64,000 nt of DNA from Streptosporangium becharense (GTDB taxonomy: Bacteria; Actinomycetota; Actinomycetes; Streptosporangiales; Streptosporangiaceae): assembly GCF_014204985.1 (NCBI RefSeq), contig NZ_JACHMP010000001.1, forward strand, positions 2,542,001 to 2,606,000. The letters are read 5' to 3'. Made by a program: the position numbers and the translations under genes. Shown in pieces: positions 13,044-22,675 of this stretch (positions within the stretch are counted from its first letter, which is position 1; every line of letters starts with the position of its first letter). Under the pieces are notes generated by a model. That model made no database searches and was not told the origin of the DNA. It saw only the letters and a list, made by a program, of their open reading frames with translations.

Positions 13044-16000
13044 CTACATCGGGGAATTCGCACCAGGGATATGCCGCGGGTTGACCTGGGCCTCGGCCGG
13101 GACGCGCTCGCCGAGCGTTTCCGCCAGCGCGCGCAGCGCGGGGTCGTACACGCGCAGCCCCGCCCGGCCCGCGAACTCCCCGGCCGCCCGCAGGTGGGCC
13201 GCGGCCCGGCCGGGGTCACCGAGGAGCAGGGCCAGCCGCGCCAGGCACAGGTCCGTCAGCGACCAGCCCAGCAACCGGCCCGCGTTCGGGGCGAGCCTCG
13301 CGTACAGCGCCTCGCCGGCCGTCCGGTCGCCGAGCGCGACGCAGATCTCACTGACGGCGTCCGGCACGAACCGGTACGCCAGGTCCGGGACGATCTGCGC
13401 CAGGTCGTCGGCGGCGAGACCGGCGAAGATCACCCGCGCCTCATCGGTGCGGCCCAGGTCGAGCAGGGCCAGGCAGCGCAGGACCAGCCAGGGCCGCTGG
13501 CCGGGGCGGTGGGCGAGCATCTCGCCGGTCAGCGCGAACGCCTCACCGGCCGCACCGGCCGCCCGCAGACGCAGGAAGCGGAAGACCTCCCGCCGCAGCC
13601 GGGCATCGTCACGGCCCAGCGCACCCTCGGGGTAGGCCGCGGCGGACTCGTCGGCGGCGGCGAGCGCGTCGGCGAACCGCCCCGTCAGGTAGGCGTGCAC
13701 CGCCGCCTGCCAGGTGGCCAGGCTGACCAGCGACGGGAGCCGGAGCCGCTCGGCGCTCTCACGGAGCCGGGCCAGCAGCTCCACCGCCCGCCCGGCGGCG
13801 CCCCGGGCGGTCAGCTCGACGTACTCACTCTCCAGCCCGGCCCACTCGGTGACCGGATCGCCGGTGCGGCGGCCGATCTCCACGATCTCTTCGGCGACCG
13901 CGCTCCTGCGGGCGTGGTCGGGGTCGGGTCGCAGCAGGATCTCCAGGACGACGAGTGCCCTGGCCAGGGTCGGGTCGTCGCCGGTACGGCGGGCCAGCCG
14001 CACCGCCTCCTCGGCGAGCCGCACGCTGCGCTCGACGGGGCGGCCGGTCGAGCCGGTCAGCGCGGCGGCGGCCAGCAGCCGCGCGCGCCACGGTGAGCCC
14101 TCGGCCAGGCCGGAGGCGAGCACCCGCCCGGTCCGCTCGGCCAGCCGGTCGATGCCGGTCATCTCCTCGTACATGGCCAGGTGGATCGGGTCGGAGAAGC
14201 CCAGCACCGCCCTGGCCAGCCGGTTGTCGTCGCCGAGCTCTTCGGCGATCTCCGCGGCGGTCTCCAGGCAGGCGTGGGCCGCGGTGCTCATCCCCGCCGC
14301 CACCTGCGCCTCCGCCAGGTCGAGGAGCAGGTCGCAGCGGAGCGCGTCGTCCGAGCGGGGCAGCCGGTCGATCAGCGCGAGCGCCTTCTCCAGGTGCTCC
14401 ACCGCGTCCTCGTGCGCGAACTGCGCCGTCGCCTGGGCCGCGGCACGCCGGGTGTAGCCGATGGCCTTGCCCGTCATCCGGGGGTTCGCCAGGCCCTCAC
14501 GGCAGTGGTGGGCGATCTCGGTCAGGCGTGTCCCGGTGCGTTCCTCCAGCACCTGCGCGATCCGCGCGTGCAACCGCCTGCGCCGCAGCGGCGGCAACGC
14601 CTCGCGCAGCACGTCGCGGACGATGTCGTGCACGAAACGGCAGGCCGGCCCGTCGCCCTCGGTCAGCAGCCCGGCCCCGACGGCGGCGTCGAGGATGTCG
14701 AGCACCCGTTCCCCGGGAAGCTCCACCACCCGCAGCAGGATGTCGGGGTCGGCCTCACGGCCGAGCAGCGCCGCGACGGACAGCACCTCCCCGGTGTCCG
14801 GTGGCAGGCCCTTCATCCGGTTCCGTACGACGTCGGACAGCGCCTGCGGGGTCTCACCGAGTTGGAGCACCTCCCCCAGGAAGAACGGGTTGCCCGCGGT
14901 CAGCCTGCCCATCTCCGCGGCCCGGCCGGGGTCGGCGCCGGCCAGGCCCAGATACTCGCGGATCTCCTCCTCGGCCAGGCCGCGCAGCAGGAGCCGCCGC
15001 ACGTGCGGCAGCCGCGCCAGCGCGCCGAGGGCCTGCTCCAGTGCCCCGCCCGGCCGCACGTCGGTGTCCCGGTACGTCGCGACCACCGTCAGCTCCGGGC
15101 AGAGCCGGGTGGAGGCCAGGAACTCCAGCAGCCGCAGCGACGAGGTGTCCGCCCACTGCAGGTCGTCGAGGACGACCACGACCCGCCCGTGCTCGTTCAG
15201 TAGCCGGGCGAACGCCTCGTACAGCTCGAACTGCCCGGCCCCGGCCAGCCGGGTCAGCTCCCCGTCCCGGCCGACCAGATCCCGCACGGCCTGCGTCCAG
15301 GGCCAGAAGGGAGGGGCTCCGGTGCCGTCCCAGCAGCGGCCCCACACCACGCGGTGACCCCGTGCCCGCGCGGCCCGCGCCGCCTGCTCCGCCAGGCTCG
15401 TCTTGCCGATGCCCGGCTCACCGGCGAGCAGCACCACCCGGTGCCCGTCACCGGCGACGGCCGTCTCCAGCGCCTCGGCCTCGGCTCGGCGGCCCACCAG
15501 CGGGGGGGCCTCCTCCGCCGGCACGGCCTCGGCCCGGAGCCGCGGGGTCAGCGCGGGGTCCTGGGCGAGGATGCGCCGCTCCATCTCCCTGGACCGGGGG
15601 TCGGGGTCCAGTCCCAGCTCCTCCACCAGCAGCCTGCGTCCCTCGGCGAGCACGCCCAGCGCGTCCGCCTGCCGCCCGGCCTGGTAGAGCGCGTGGGCGG
15701 TGAGCTCTCGCAACCGCTCCCGGAACGGGTGCGCGCCGACCAGACGGGCCAGTTCGTCCGCCAGCTCCGCGCCGCGCCCGAGCGCGAGGTCGGCCCTGGC
15801 CAGGTCCTCCTCCAGGGTCAGCCGGAACTCGGTCAGCCGCGCGATCTCCTCCGCCGCCCAGGCGGCCCCCGCGAAGTCGGCCAGCGGCTCCCCACGCCAC
15901 TCCTGCAGCGCCAGCCGCAGTTCCCGGCCCGCTCCCCCGTGGTCGCCCGCGGCCGCCAGCCGCCCGCCCTCGGCGGCGCGCACCCGCGCCCGGCCCAGGT

Positions 16001-16310
16001 CGACCGCCGTCTCCGGGACGTTCAGGGCATAGCCGCCGGCCCTGCTGACCAGGACCGTCGGCGGGACGTCCCGCCGCCTGCCCGGCTCGAAGACGCGGCG
16101 GAGCTTGGAGACGTACGCCTGGACGGTGTTGAGCGCGCCAGGAGGGGCGTCGTCCTCCCAGAGCACGTCGATCATCCTGCTCGGGGCGACCGGCCGCGGG
16201 GCGGCGAGGACGCACAGCGTCAGCACCACCCGCTGCTGGTAGGGGCCGATCTCCAGGAGCGCGCCGTCGCCGGTGATGGCTCCGACGGGGCCCAGCACAC
16301 GAAACTCCAT
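13044..16310 (-). CDS. SARP/AfsR-family transcriptional regulator with BTAD and AAA ATPase domains
   Basis: A 1088-aa regulator. An OmpR-like winged helix lies at residues 1-95 (MEFRVLGPVGAI, PSRMIDVLWEDDAPPGALNT, VQAYVSKLRRVF) and a bacterial transcriptional activation domain at about 100-250. The STAND-type NTPase has Walker A GEPGIGKT at 297-304 and Walker B VVVVLDDLQWAD near 377-388. The C-terminal half is an Ala/Leu-rich helical-repeat region. Such proteins activate nearby operons, often in response to an unknown ligand. It ends 66 nt before glgX on the same strand and is divergent from mscL, so control of trehalose genes is plausible. A TACTAT box lies about 30 nt upstream of the start (16338-16343). 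Confidence 0.9.
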   Translation of the reverse strand: MEFRVLGPVGAITGDGALLEIGPYQQRVVLTLCVLAAPRPVAPSRMIDVLWEDDAPPGALNTVQAYVSKLRRVFEPGRRRDVPPTVLVSRAGGYALNVPETAVDLGRARVRAAEGGRLAAAGDHGGAGRELRLALQEWRGEPLADFAGAAWAAEEIARLTEFRLTLEEDLARADLALGRGAELADELARLVGAHPFRERLRELTAHALYQAGRQADALGVLAEGRRLLVEELGLDPDPRSREMERRILAQDPALTPRLRAEAVPAEEAPPLVGRRAEAEALETAVAGDGHRVVLLAGEPGIGKTSLAEQAARAARARGHRVVWGRCWDGTGAPPFWPWTQAVRDLVGRDGELTRLAGAGQFELYEAFARLLNEHGRVVVVLDDLQWADTSSLRLLEFLASTRLCPELTVVATYRDTDVRPGGALEQALGALARLPHVRRLLLRGLAEEEIREYLGLAGADPGRAAEMGRLTAGNPFFLGEVLQLGETPQALSDVVRNRMKGLPPDTGEVLSVAALLGREADPDILLRVVELPGERVLDILDAAVGAGLLTEGDGPACRFVHDIVRDVLREALPPLRRRRLHARIAQVLEERTGTRLTEIAHHCREGLANPRMTGKAIGYTRRAAAQATAQFAHEDAVEHLEKALALIDRLPRSDDALRCDLLLDLAEAQVAAGMSTAAHACLETAAEIAEELGDDNRLARAVLGFSDPIHLAMYEEMTGIDRLAERTGRVLASGLAEGSPWRARLLAAAALTGSTGRPVERSVRLAEEAVRLARRTGDDPTLARALVVLEILLRPDPDHARRSAVAEEIVEIGRRTGDPVTEWAGLESEYVELTARGAAGRAVELLARLRESAERLRLPSLVSLATWQAAVHAYLTGRFADALAAADESAAAYPEGALGRDDARLRREVFRFLRLRAAGAAGEAFALTGEMLAHRPGQRPWLVLRCLALLDLGRTDEARVIFAGLAADDLAQIVPDLAYRFVPDAVSEICVALGDRTAGEALYARLAPNAGRLLGWSLTDLCLARLALLLGDPGRAAAHLRAAGEFAGRAGLRVYDPALRALAETLGERVPAEAQVNPRHIPGANSPM

Positions 16311-16531
16311 CCGGCCACCTCGCTCGCGAATCTGGCAGATAGTAACCCCTTCCGGCCCCGCCGCGATTTCCGTACACCGCTCCGGCCCGCCCCATTACGA
16401 TCATCCCGGCCCCCGCATCCCGTCCGGATCACCGCCGGGGGCCTTCACACCGGGCCCGGAAAGACGGCGCCTGCCACGTTTGAGCGCGGACAGCCGGGTA
16501 GTCGCCGGCGGTCGTGCCGAGGAGGATGCAC

Positions 16532-16963
16532 ATGATGAGTGGATTCAAGAAGTTCCTTTTGCGAGGCAACCTCGTCGAACTCGCCGTCGCGGTGGTGGTC
16601 GGAGCGACCTTCAGCGGCCTGATCCAAGCCCTGGTCAAAGACCTGATCACACCGCTGATAGCCGCGGTCACCGGAGGCGGCGGCCCCGACTTCTCCGAGT
16701 ACTCCTTCACCGTCAACGGTGCCGAGTTCATGTACGGCGACTTCATCAACCACCTGCTCAGCTTCCTGATCATCGCCTCTGTGATCTACTGGCTGGTCGT
16801 CATGCCGATGACCCGCCTCATCGCCTTCTTCGACCGGGACAAGAAGGCCACCGAGAAGGAGTGCCCGGAGTGCCTGAGCGACATCCCCATCGACGCCCGG
16901 CGCTGTGCCTTCTGCACCGTGGAGCTGTCGCGCGTCCCCGCCGCGGACAGGCCGCCCGCGTGA
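16532..16963 (+). CDS. mscL: Large-conductance mechanosensitive channel with C-terminal zinc-ribbon-like tail
   Basis: A 143-aa inner-membrane channel that opens on hypo-osmotic shock. The N-terminus MMSGFKKFLLRGNLVELAVAVVVG is the family signature and first helix (pieces read from the frame); the second helix is LLSFLIIASVIYWLVVMPM, followed by a charged cytoplasmic helix. The tail carries CPECLSDIPIDARRCAFC, a CxxC-x10-CxxC pattern expected to bind zinc or to respond to redox state. The ATG at 16532 follows GAGGAGG at about 7 nt; ATG 16535 is an alternative. It is divergent from the SARP gene and close to the trehalose operon, consistent with a shared osmotic theme. Confidence 0.94.
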   Translation: MMSGFKKFLLRGNLVELAVAVVVGATFSGLIQALVKDLITPLIAAVTGGGGPDFSEYSFTVNGAEFMYGDFINHLLSFLIIASVIYWLVVMPMTRLIAFFDRDKKATEKECPECLSDIPIDARRCAFCTVELSRVPAADRPPA

Positions 16964-17030
16964 CGTTCCCCGCGTGATCCCCGGGTGACGTTCCCCGCGT
17001 GACGTCCCCGGTGTGACGCCCCCGTGCGCC
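16954..17030. repeat. Degenerate tandem repeat continuing the mscL 3' end and stop
   Basis: About five units of 12-13 nt with core CCCCGCGTGACGT follow one another. The first unit contains the last codons and TGA of mscL, so the stop triplet is reiterated downstream. No gene is present here. Confidence 0.7.
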
Positions 17031-17062
17031 GCCCCCGCCGGGGCCGAGCGCCGCCGAAGGCG

Positions 17063-17098
17063 AAGGCCCGGCCCGGTCGGACGACCGGGCCGGGCCTT
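17063..17098. terminator. Bidirectional terminator between mscL and the protease gene
   Basis: A perfect 16-bp stem (17063-17078 with 17083-17098) has a GGAC loop. It begins with AA and ends with TT on each strand, giving short A/U flanks. It lies between two convergent genes and can serve both. Confidence 0.85.
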
Positions 17099-17111
17099 TC
17101 CGGCGGGACGC

Positions 17112-19136
17112 TCAGTTCTTGGACTGCCAGCTGGGAGGGGCGGGCGGGGTGTTGGGCTGCCAGTTCTGCTGGGTCGGCTGCCGGTTCTCCCAGGAGGGGT
17201 AGGGCGTCGGCGGCGGGAAGGCGCTGAGCGCGGCCTGGCTCTGGCGGAGCTTCCGGCGGCGGGTGGTGGAGACCACGAAGGCCATGACGATCATGGCGAC
17301 CAGGAGCGACCCGCCGACGATGCCGAACATGAGCGGGCTCATCAGCGGCTCGTCGTTGGCGACCGGGGTGACGTTCGGGGAGACCGCCTCCTCGCCTGCG
17401 GCCGGAGTCTGCTCCGCCGTGGCCGACGGATCCGCACCGGCGGCGTTCCCCGCCGTGCCGTCGTCGTCACCGTCACCGTTGTCGTCGCCGTCGTTCGCGG
17501 ACGACGGGGCCGGGGCCGGGGAGGCACCGGTGCCGGTGCCTGTACCTGTGCCGGTGCCGGTGCCGGTGCCGGTGCCGGTGCCGGTGCCGGTCAGACCGGC
17601 TGCGCCGGTGGGGGCGGCCGTGCCGGTGGGAGCGGCCGTGCCCGACGGGGCCGGGGCCGCGCCGATACCCGCCAGGCCGGAAGGCGTGGGAGTGGGAGTG
17701 GAAGCGGGGCCGCCCGCCGACGGCGGGGTACGGTCCCGTCCGGCGGCGATGGCCTCCTGGCTGTCGGCGATGTACTCGGCGACGTACGGGTGGGCCGGGT
17801 AGAGCGCGGCGACCTGCCGGAAGCCGGTGAGCGCCGCGGTGTGGCGGTCGGCGAAGAAGTCCTCCAGCGCCTTGTCGTACAGGACGGTGGTCACCGACGG
17901 CGCCGCGACGACCTGCTGGGCGGCGAGGAACTCGCGCAGCACACCGACCGGCAGGATCCAGCTCTGGTTCTCCTGGGACTCGCCGATGTCACTGAGGAGA
18001 CCACCGACGAGGATGCCGACCGCCTTGCCGTCGGCGTTGAAGACCGGTCCACCGGAGTTGCCTCCATAGGAGGGGGCCTGGGCCTGGATGTACGGTACGC
18101 CCTGGGCTGTCTCCCGGCGGGCGTTGAACGCGCCTTCGGTCAGCGCCGGGTACAGCTTCGACTTCAGGCTGACGAACGAGGCGTTGGTGACCAGCCCGGG
18201 GAAACCGCTGACGTACAGCACGTCTCCGACCCGCGCGTCCCCGTCGGTGCCGAGGGTGACCACGGGCAGGTTGCTCGCGCCGTCGAGCTTGAGCAGCGCG
18301 TGGTCCCTGCCGGGGTAGACCTCGCCCTTGGCGACGAGCCTGATGGGCGACCTCTTGGCGCTCCGGTCCATCCCACCGCCGGGCAGTGCGGAGATCACGT
18401 CCATGGACTTCTTCAGGTCCGTGACCTGCATGTGGGTGGTGTTGAAGGTCGTGTAGACCTTCTCCACCAGCTCGGTGAGCTCCTTGTCGGGCTCGACCGA
18501 CCCCATGAGGGACTTGAGCAGCGCCTTGACGTCGCCGGCGTTGATGTCGGTGATCGACTGGGTGGCGAAGTACGTGCGCAGGTCGGCGTCGGTCAGGTCG
18601 ACACAGTGCGCCGCGGTGACCATGTAGCCGTCAGGGGTGATCCACCAGCCGGTGCACCAGGCGCTGGCCACGCCGTCGACGGAACGGACCGGCTTGCCTT
18701 CCTGGAGGTACTTGTCGACGTCGCCGGCGACCTTCCGGAACACCCACTTGACCTTGCTCTGCCGGTCCTTGGGGATGCGGCCCTTGCGCGCCTGCTTGTC
18801 CGCCTCGTCGTAGAGCTTGGTGAACGCCTTGCGGACGGCCGCGGACGGCACCGTCACCTTGGCCGTGTAGCTCAGGTTGAGCAGTTGCACCGCCGGATGC
18901 GTCCTGGCCGCGAGCTTGGTGCCCACCGCGACCTCACGCGGCTTGCCCGGATCCGCCCACGCTCCGCCGAGCGAACTGAGGACCATGGTGCCCGCGAGAC
19001 CCGCCGCGACCGCGGTCCTGCGCGCCAGGCGTGTCAGACCCGCCAGGCGCCCGGGGCCCGCCGCCCGCCGCCGTGCCGTTTCCGCCGGCCGCTCCGGCCG
19101 TTCCCTTCCTCCACGCATTCCCGTCACCCCGTCCAT
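17112..19136 (-). CDS. Secreted, membrane-anchored trypsin-like serine protease
   Basis: A 674-aa protein. An Arg-rich N-terminus leads into a signal sequence (about residues 38-61, AVAAGLAGTMVLSSLGGAWA). The protease domain shows CTGWWITPDGYMVTAAHCVD (catalytic His near 176), RDHALLKLDG (Asp near 280) and YGGNSGGPVFN (Ser near 361). A TPR-like helical segment follows (ALTGFRQVAALYPAHPYVAE). A long Pro/Thr/Gly/Asp-rich linker includes a Thr-Gly repeat. A membrane helix at about 600-622 (FGIVGGSLLVAMIVMAFVV) is followed by a short basic, then Gln/Pro-rich tail. A strong AAAGGAGG precedes the ATG at 19136. The likely site is the outer face of the membrane; the substrate is unknown. Confidence 0.88.
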   Translation of the reverse strand: MDGVTGMRGGRERPERPAETARRRAAGPGRLAGLTRLARRTAVAAGLAGTMVLSSLGGAWADPGKPREVAVGTKLAARTHPAVQLLNLSYTAKVTVPSAAVRKAFTKLYDEADKQARKGRIPKDRQSKVKWVFRKVAGDVDKYLQEGKPVRSVDGVASAWCTGWWITPDGYMVTAAHCVDLTDADLRTYFATQSITDINAGDVKALLKSLMGSVEPDKELTELVEKVYTTFNTTHMQVTDLKKSMDVISALPGGGMDRSAKRSPIRLVAKGEVYPGRDHALLKLDGASNLPVVTLGTDGDARVGDVLYVSGFPGLVTNASFVSLKSKLYPALTEGAFNARRETAQGVPYIQAQAPSYGGNSGGPVFNADGKAVGILVGGLLSDIGESQENQSWILPVGVLREFLAAQQVVAAPSVTTVLYDKALEDFFADRHTAALTGFRQVAALYPAHPYVAEYIADSQEAIAAGRDRTPPSAGGPASTPTPTPSGLAGIGAAPAPSGTAAPTGTAAPTGAAGLTGTGTGTGTGTGTGTGTGTGTGASPAPAPSSANDGDDNGDGDDDGTAGNAAGADPSATAEQTPAAGEEAVSPNVTPVANDEPLMSPLMFGIVGGSLLVAMIVMAFVVSTTRRRKLRQSQAALSAFPPPTPYPSWENRQPTQQNWQPNTPPAPPSWQSKN
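17528..17592. repeat. GGTGCC hexanucleotide tract in the protease linker
   Basis: About ten in-frame copies of GGTGCC (some GGTACC/TGTACC variants) encode an alternating Thr-Gly spacer on the minus strand. Like the treY tract, it can change length without a frameshift. Confidence 0.8.
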
Positions 19137-19317
19137 GGCGAGTCCCCCTCCTTTGAGGACGCCGGATGACAGAAGTGTGCGTCACCGCACTTGTCCGCGA
19201 CTTGGAGCTCATTGGTAGCCGGTGGAACCGCGCACTTGGGGTTCTCTTCCCGGCCGGTCGAAGCCCGGGACCGGTCCCCGGTCCGGCCGCCGGACCGGCC
19301 TCCGGGATGATGGGAGC

Positions 19318-20001
19318 GTGAGCTTCGAACTGGCCGTCTGGCACGAGCCCGAGCCGATCACCAGGGAACACGCGGAGAGCGTCTACCGGGCGCTCCGCCG
19401 CGGGGAGCCGGAGGCCGCGGCGGCGGACCCCGGGGCCGCCGGCCCGGCGGCCGAGGCGCAGTCTGCGGCCGTGGGAACGCCCTCCGCGGCCGTGGAGGCA
19501 CCCCCGGGGGTGGCGGCGTTCGCGGCGCGGCTGCCCGAGGCGGTGCTGCTCTCCCCCGCCCACGCGCTGGTCGTCGTGGAGGTGGAGCGGGCCGACGAGG
19601 TCGCCGGGGCGGCCTTCGCGCTGGCCCGGGAGTGCGGGCTGGTCTGCTACGACCCGCAGCGCCGGCTCGTGCACAACCCCGGCCCCGCGGGGGCCCACCC
19701 GGGGATGCAGCTGCACACCGGCGACGGGATGATCGTGACGGACCCCGACCTGGGGCTCGTCCGCGACGTGCCGGCCACCCTGTCCCCGGAGAACCCCTTC
19801 GCCGCGCTGGTCGTCTTCGGCGAGCACTTCGTCCAGGCCTCCCCCGAGGCCGGCGGCTACGAGCTGGAGTACAAGGACAGCCGGCGCGGCCTCATGCTCC
19901 GCACCCACGTGCCGGCCCTGGAGGCGGTCCGGGACGCCTTCGCCGAGTACGCCGCCGGTGGTCGCGGCTTCCTCGACCGCCACGAGTGGCAGCGGGTCTG
20001 A
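19318..20001 (+). CDS. Conserved-looking protein of unknown function
   Basis: A 227-aa soluble protein beginning FELAVWHEPEPITREHAESVY after the initiator. An Ala/Pro-rich low-complexity insert (about residues 40-65) is followed by a folded-looking part with LVVVEVERADEVAGAAFALA, RECGLVCYDPQRRLVHNP and FLDRHEWQRV at the end. No signal peptide, membrane segment or catalytic motif is recognised. The GTG at 19318 is chosen because the plausible fold starts there. It is divergent from the protease gene by 181 nt, a region with no clear promoter match. I do not assign a function. Confidence 0.75.
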   Translation: MSFELAVWHEPEPITREHAESVYRALRRGEPEAAAADPGAAGPAAEAQSAAVGTPSAAVEAPPGVAAFAARLPEAVLLSPAHALVVVEVERADEVAGAAFALARECGLVCYDPQRRLVHNPGPAGAHPGMQLHTGDGMIVTDPDLGLVRDVPATLSPENPFAALVVFGEHFVQASPEAGGYELEYKDSRRGLMLRTHVPALEAVRDAFAEYAAGGRGFLDRHEWQRV

Positions 20002-20067
20002 GGGCGGCCGATCCGGCCGGAGCGGCCCGCGGGCGGCCGGCCCCGGGTATCCGGCGGAGCCCGCCGT

Positions 20068-21048
20068 TCACTCGCCGGGGAAGCGGACCCCCACCTGGGC
20101 TCGGATCTCGTCCATGACGCCCATCACGTCGAGGGTGGCCTCCCAGGGCACCAGCGGGCTCTCCACCAGGCCCTCGCGCAGGCACCGCATGGCCTCGACG
20201 GCCTCGTGCAGCATGCCGGAGCCCTCGTAGGGGACGTGGAAGGTCTCCGGTTCGCCCTCCGTACGGTGCAGGGTGAAGGTGTCGGGGCGGAAGAACAGGT
20301 GCGGCAGTTCGATCCGGCCGAGCGGGCCGGAGATCGACGCGGTGACCGGGCTGTGGGTGGCGAGGCCGCAGGAGAGCAGCGCGACCGCCCCCCGGTCGTA
20401 GCCGAGCAGCACGCCGGTGTTGTCGTCCACGCCCTCGGGGGTCAGCCGTGCCCACGACTGGATCCGGTCGGGGACGCCCAGGACCAGGTAGGCGAAGGAG
20501 ATCGGGTAGACGCCCAGGTCGAGCAGGGAGCCGCCGCCCAGCTCCGGGCTGCGGAGCCGGTGGCCGGGCCCGACCTCGACGGAGATGCCGAAGTCGGCGT
20601 GGACGGTGTTGACCGGGCCGACCGCCCCGCCCTCGACCAGCTCCATGATCTTACGGATGGCCGGGATGCACCGCATCCACATGGCCTCCATCAGGAACAG
20701 GCCGCGCTCGCGCGCGAGGTCGACCAGTTTGGCGGCCTCGGCGCGGTTGAGGGTGAACGCCTTCTCGCAGAGCACGGCCTTGCCCGCCTCCAGGCAGGTC
20801 CGCACCGCGTCGTAGTGGGCGTTCTGGGTGTTGGCGACGTAGACGATGTCCACCTCGGGGTCGGCGGCCAGCTCGGCCCAGCTGCCGTGGGCCCGGGGGA
20901 TGCCGTGGCGGTCGGCGAAGGCCCGCGCGGACTCCGCGGTCCTGGAACCGACCGCGACCACCTCGGCGTCCGGCAGGCGCTTCAGGTCTTCGGTGAAGGT
21001 GGCGGCGATTCCGCCGGTCGCCAGGATTCCCCATTTGATCGCACTCAT
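20068..21048 (-). CDS. Gfo/Idh/MocA-family NAD(P)-dependent oxidoreductase
   Basis: A 326-aa cytoplasmic dehydrogenase, probably acting on a sugar or dihydrodiol. The N-terminal Rossmann fold shows KWGILATGGIAATFTEDLK, VVAVGSRTAESARAFADRHG and VDIVYVANTQNAHYD. The family segment CEKAFTLNRAEA contains the conserved Glu-Lys, and the C-terminal domain contains LGGGSLLDLGVYPISFA with the typical GG..LDlG..P pattern. The ATG at 21048 begins MSAIKWGILATG, a normal start; six codons upstream also open but look non-native. It follows prfC by 43 nt on the same strand. The substrate cannot be deduced. Confidence 0.9.
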   Translation of the reverse strand: MSAIKWGILATGGIAATFTEDLKRLPDAEVVAVGSRTAESARAFADRHGIPRAHGSWAELAADPEVDIVYVANTQNAHYDAVRTCLEAGKAVLCEKAFTLNRAEAAKLVDLARERGLFLMEAMWMRCIPAIRKIMELVEGGAVGPVNTVHADFGISVEVGPGHRLRSPELGGGSLLDLGVYPISFAYLVLGVPDRIQSWARLTPEGVDDNTGVLLGYDRGAVALLSCGLATHSPVTASISGPLGRIELPHLFFRPDTFTLHRTEGEPETFHVPYEGSGMLHEAVEAMRCLREGLVESPLVPWEATLDVMGVMDEIRAQVGVRFPGE

Positions 21049-21091
21049 AGCGACATATCTCACCATGAACCGATCTCGTGGGTCCTCCCGG

Positions 21092-22675
21092 TCAGCCTCT
21101 CGTGTCGGCGAGCAGGGCGTTCAGCACGAGATCGGGGTGGTCGCGCATGACGCCGCGCATCCGCCACTCGTCGGTGAACAGCGCGAGCAGCGCGCCGTCC
21201 TGCGAGCGGGTGAACACCTCCACCCCGCGCTGGCGGGTCAGGACCGGCGCCGAAGCGGCGTCGGTGAGCCTGGCGATGCCGAAGTCGAGCCGGTCGAGGG
21301 TGATCTCGGTGCTGAACTCGGCGGCCATCCGGTGTTTGACCACGTCGAACTGCATCGGGCCGACCGCGGCCAGCACCGGAGCCTGGTCGCCGCGGACGTC
21401 GGAGCGGAGCACCTGCACCACGCCCTCGGCGTCGAGCTGCTCGATGCCCTTGCGGAACTGCTTGGACCGGCTGGAGTCGCGGACCCGGGCGACGGCGAAG
21501 TGCTCGGGGGCGAAGCTCGGGATCTTCGGGAACTCGACCGGTGAACCGTCGTACAGCGTGTCGCCGGGACGCAGCGCGGTGGCGTTGACCAGGCCGACGA
21601 CGTCACCCGGGTACGCCTCGTCGATCGTGGCGCGCTCCTGGCCGAAGACCGACTGGGCGTACTTGGTGGCGAACGGCCGGGCGGTGGCCGCGTGGGTCAG
21701 CACCATGCCGCGCTCGAACCTGCCGGAACAGACCCGGACGAACGCGATGCGGTCGCGGTGCGAGGGGTCCATGTTGGCCTGCACCTTGAAGACCAGCCCG
21801 GAGAACGGCTCGTCCAGCGGACGCGGGTCGTCCTGGGCGTCCGGCCGGGGGGACGGGGCGGGGGCGATGTCGACCATGGCGTCCAGCAGCCGGCCCACGC
21901 CGAAGTTGGACAGCGCGGCGCCGAACAGCACGGGGGTCGACTCGTGCGCCTCGAACGCCTTCTGGTCGTGGTCGGCGCCGATCGCGGAGAGCAGGTCGAC
22001 CTCGTCCTTGGCCCGCTCCCAGTCGCCGCCGAGCTCGGCCAGGGCCTGCTCGGGGGTCAGCTCGGTCTCGATGGCCTTGGTGGCCCCGCCCGGGGTGCGG
22101 GTGTAGCGGACGATGCGGTCGTCGACGCGGTCGGCCACGCCGTGGAAGAAGCCGCCGGTGCCGATCGGCCAGGTGATCGGCGTGGGCTTCAGGCCGGTCC
22201 GCTCCTCGATCTCGTCCAGCAGCTCCAGCGCCTCGCGGCCGGGCCGGTCCCACTTGTTGACGAAGGTGATGACGGGGATGCGGCGGTGCCGGCAGACCTC
22301 GAACAGCTTCAGGGTCTGCGGCTCCATGCCCTTGGCCGCGTCGAGCAGCATGACCGCGCAATCGACGGCGGCCAGCACGCGGTAGGTGTCCTCGGAGAAG
22401 TCGGCGTGACCCGGGGTGTCGACCAGGTTGAAGACATGGCCGCGGTACTCGAAGCGGAGGGCCGCGGAGGTGATGGAGATGCCACGGGCCTTCTCCATCT
22501 CCATCCAGTCGGAGGTCACCCCGCGCCGGCCCGACTTGCCGTGCACCGCGCCGGCCTGGCTGATCGCCGAGGCGTGCAGCGCCAGGGCCTCGGTCATGGT
22601 CGACTTGCCCGCGTCGGGGTGGCTGATCACCGCGAACGTACGGCGGCGTGCCGCCTCCTGAATGATCGCGGCCAT
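21092..22675 (-). CDS. prfC: Peptide chain release factor 3
   Basis: A 527-aa translational GTPase that recycles RF1/RF2 after peptide release. The G domain has SHPDAGKSTMTEALALHA (P-loop), the switch region GISITSAALRFEYRG, DTPGHADFSEDTYRVL (G3) and FVNKWDRPGR (G4). Domain 2 contains GLVFKVQANMDPSHRDRIAF, and domain 3 contains GAVGPMQFDVVKHRM-type sequence (AVGPMQFDVVKHRMAAEF). Length is normal. The ATG at 22675 starts the usual N-terminus (MAAIIQEAARRRTFAVISHP). The 228-nt region to the divergent PP2C gene has no convincing promoter match by eye. Confidence 0.97.
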   Translation of the reverse strand: MAAIIQEAARRRTFAVISHPDAGKSTMTEALALHASAISQAGAVHGKSGRRGVTSDWMEMEKARGISITSAALRFEYRGHVFNLVDTPGHADFSEDTYRVLAAVDCAVMLLDAAKGMEPQTLKLFEVCRHRRIPVITFVNKWDRPGREALELLDEIEERTGLKPTPITWPIGTGGFFHGVADRVDDRIVRYTRTPGGATKAIETELTPEQALAELGGDWERAKDEVDLLSAIGADHDQKAFEAHESTPVLFGAALSNFGVGRLLDAMVDIAPAPSPRPDAQDDPRPLDEPFSGLVFKVQANMDPSHRDRIAFVRVCSGRFERGMVLTHAATARPFATKYAQSVFGQERATIDEAYPGDVVGLVNATALRPGDTLYDGSPVEFPKIPSFAPEHFAVARVRDSSRSKQFRKGIEQLDAEGVVQVLRSDVRGDQAPVLAAVGPMQFDVVKHRMAAEFSTEITLDRLDFGIARLTDAASAPVLTRQRGVEVFTRSQDGALLALFTDEWRMRGVMRDHPDLVLNALLADTRG

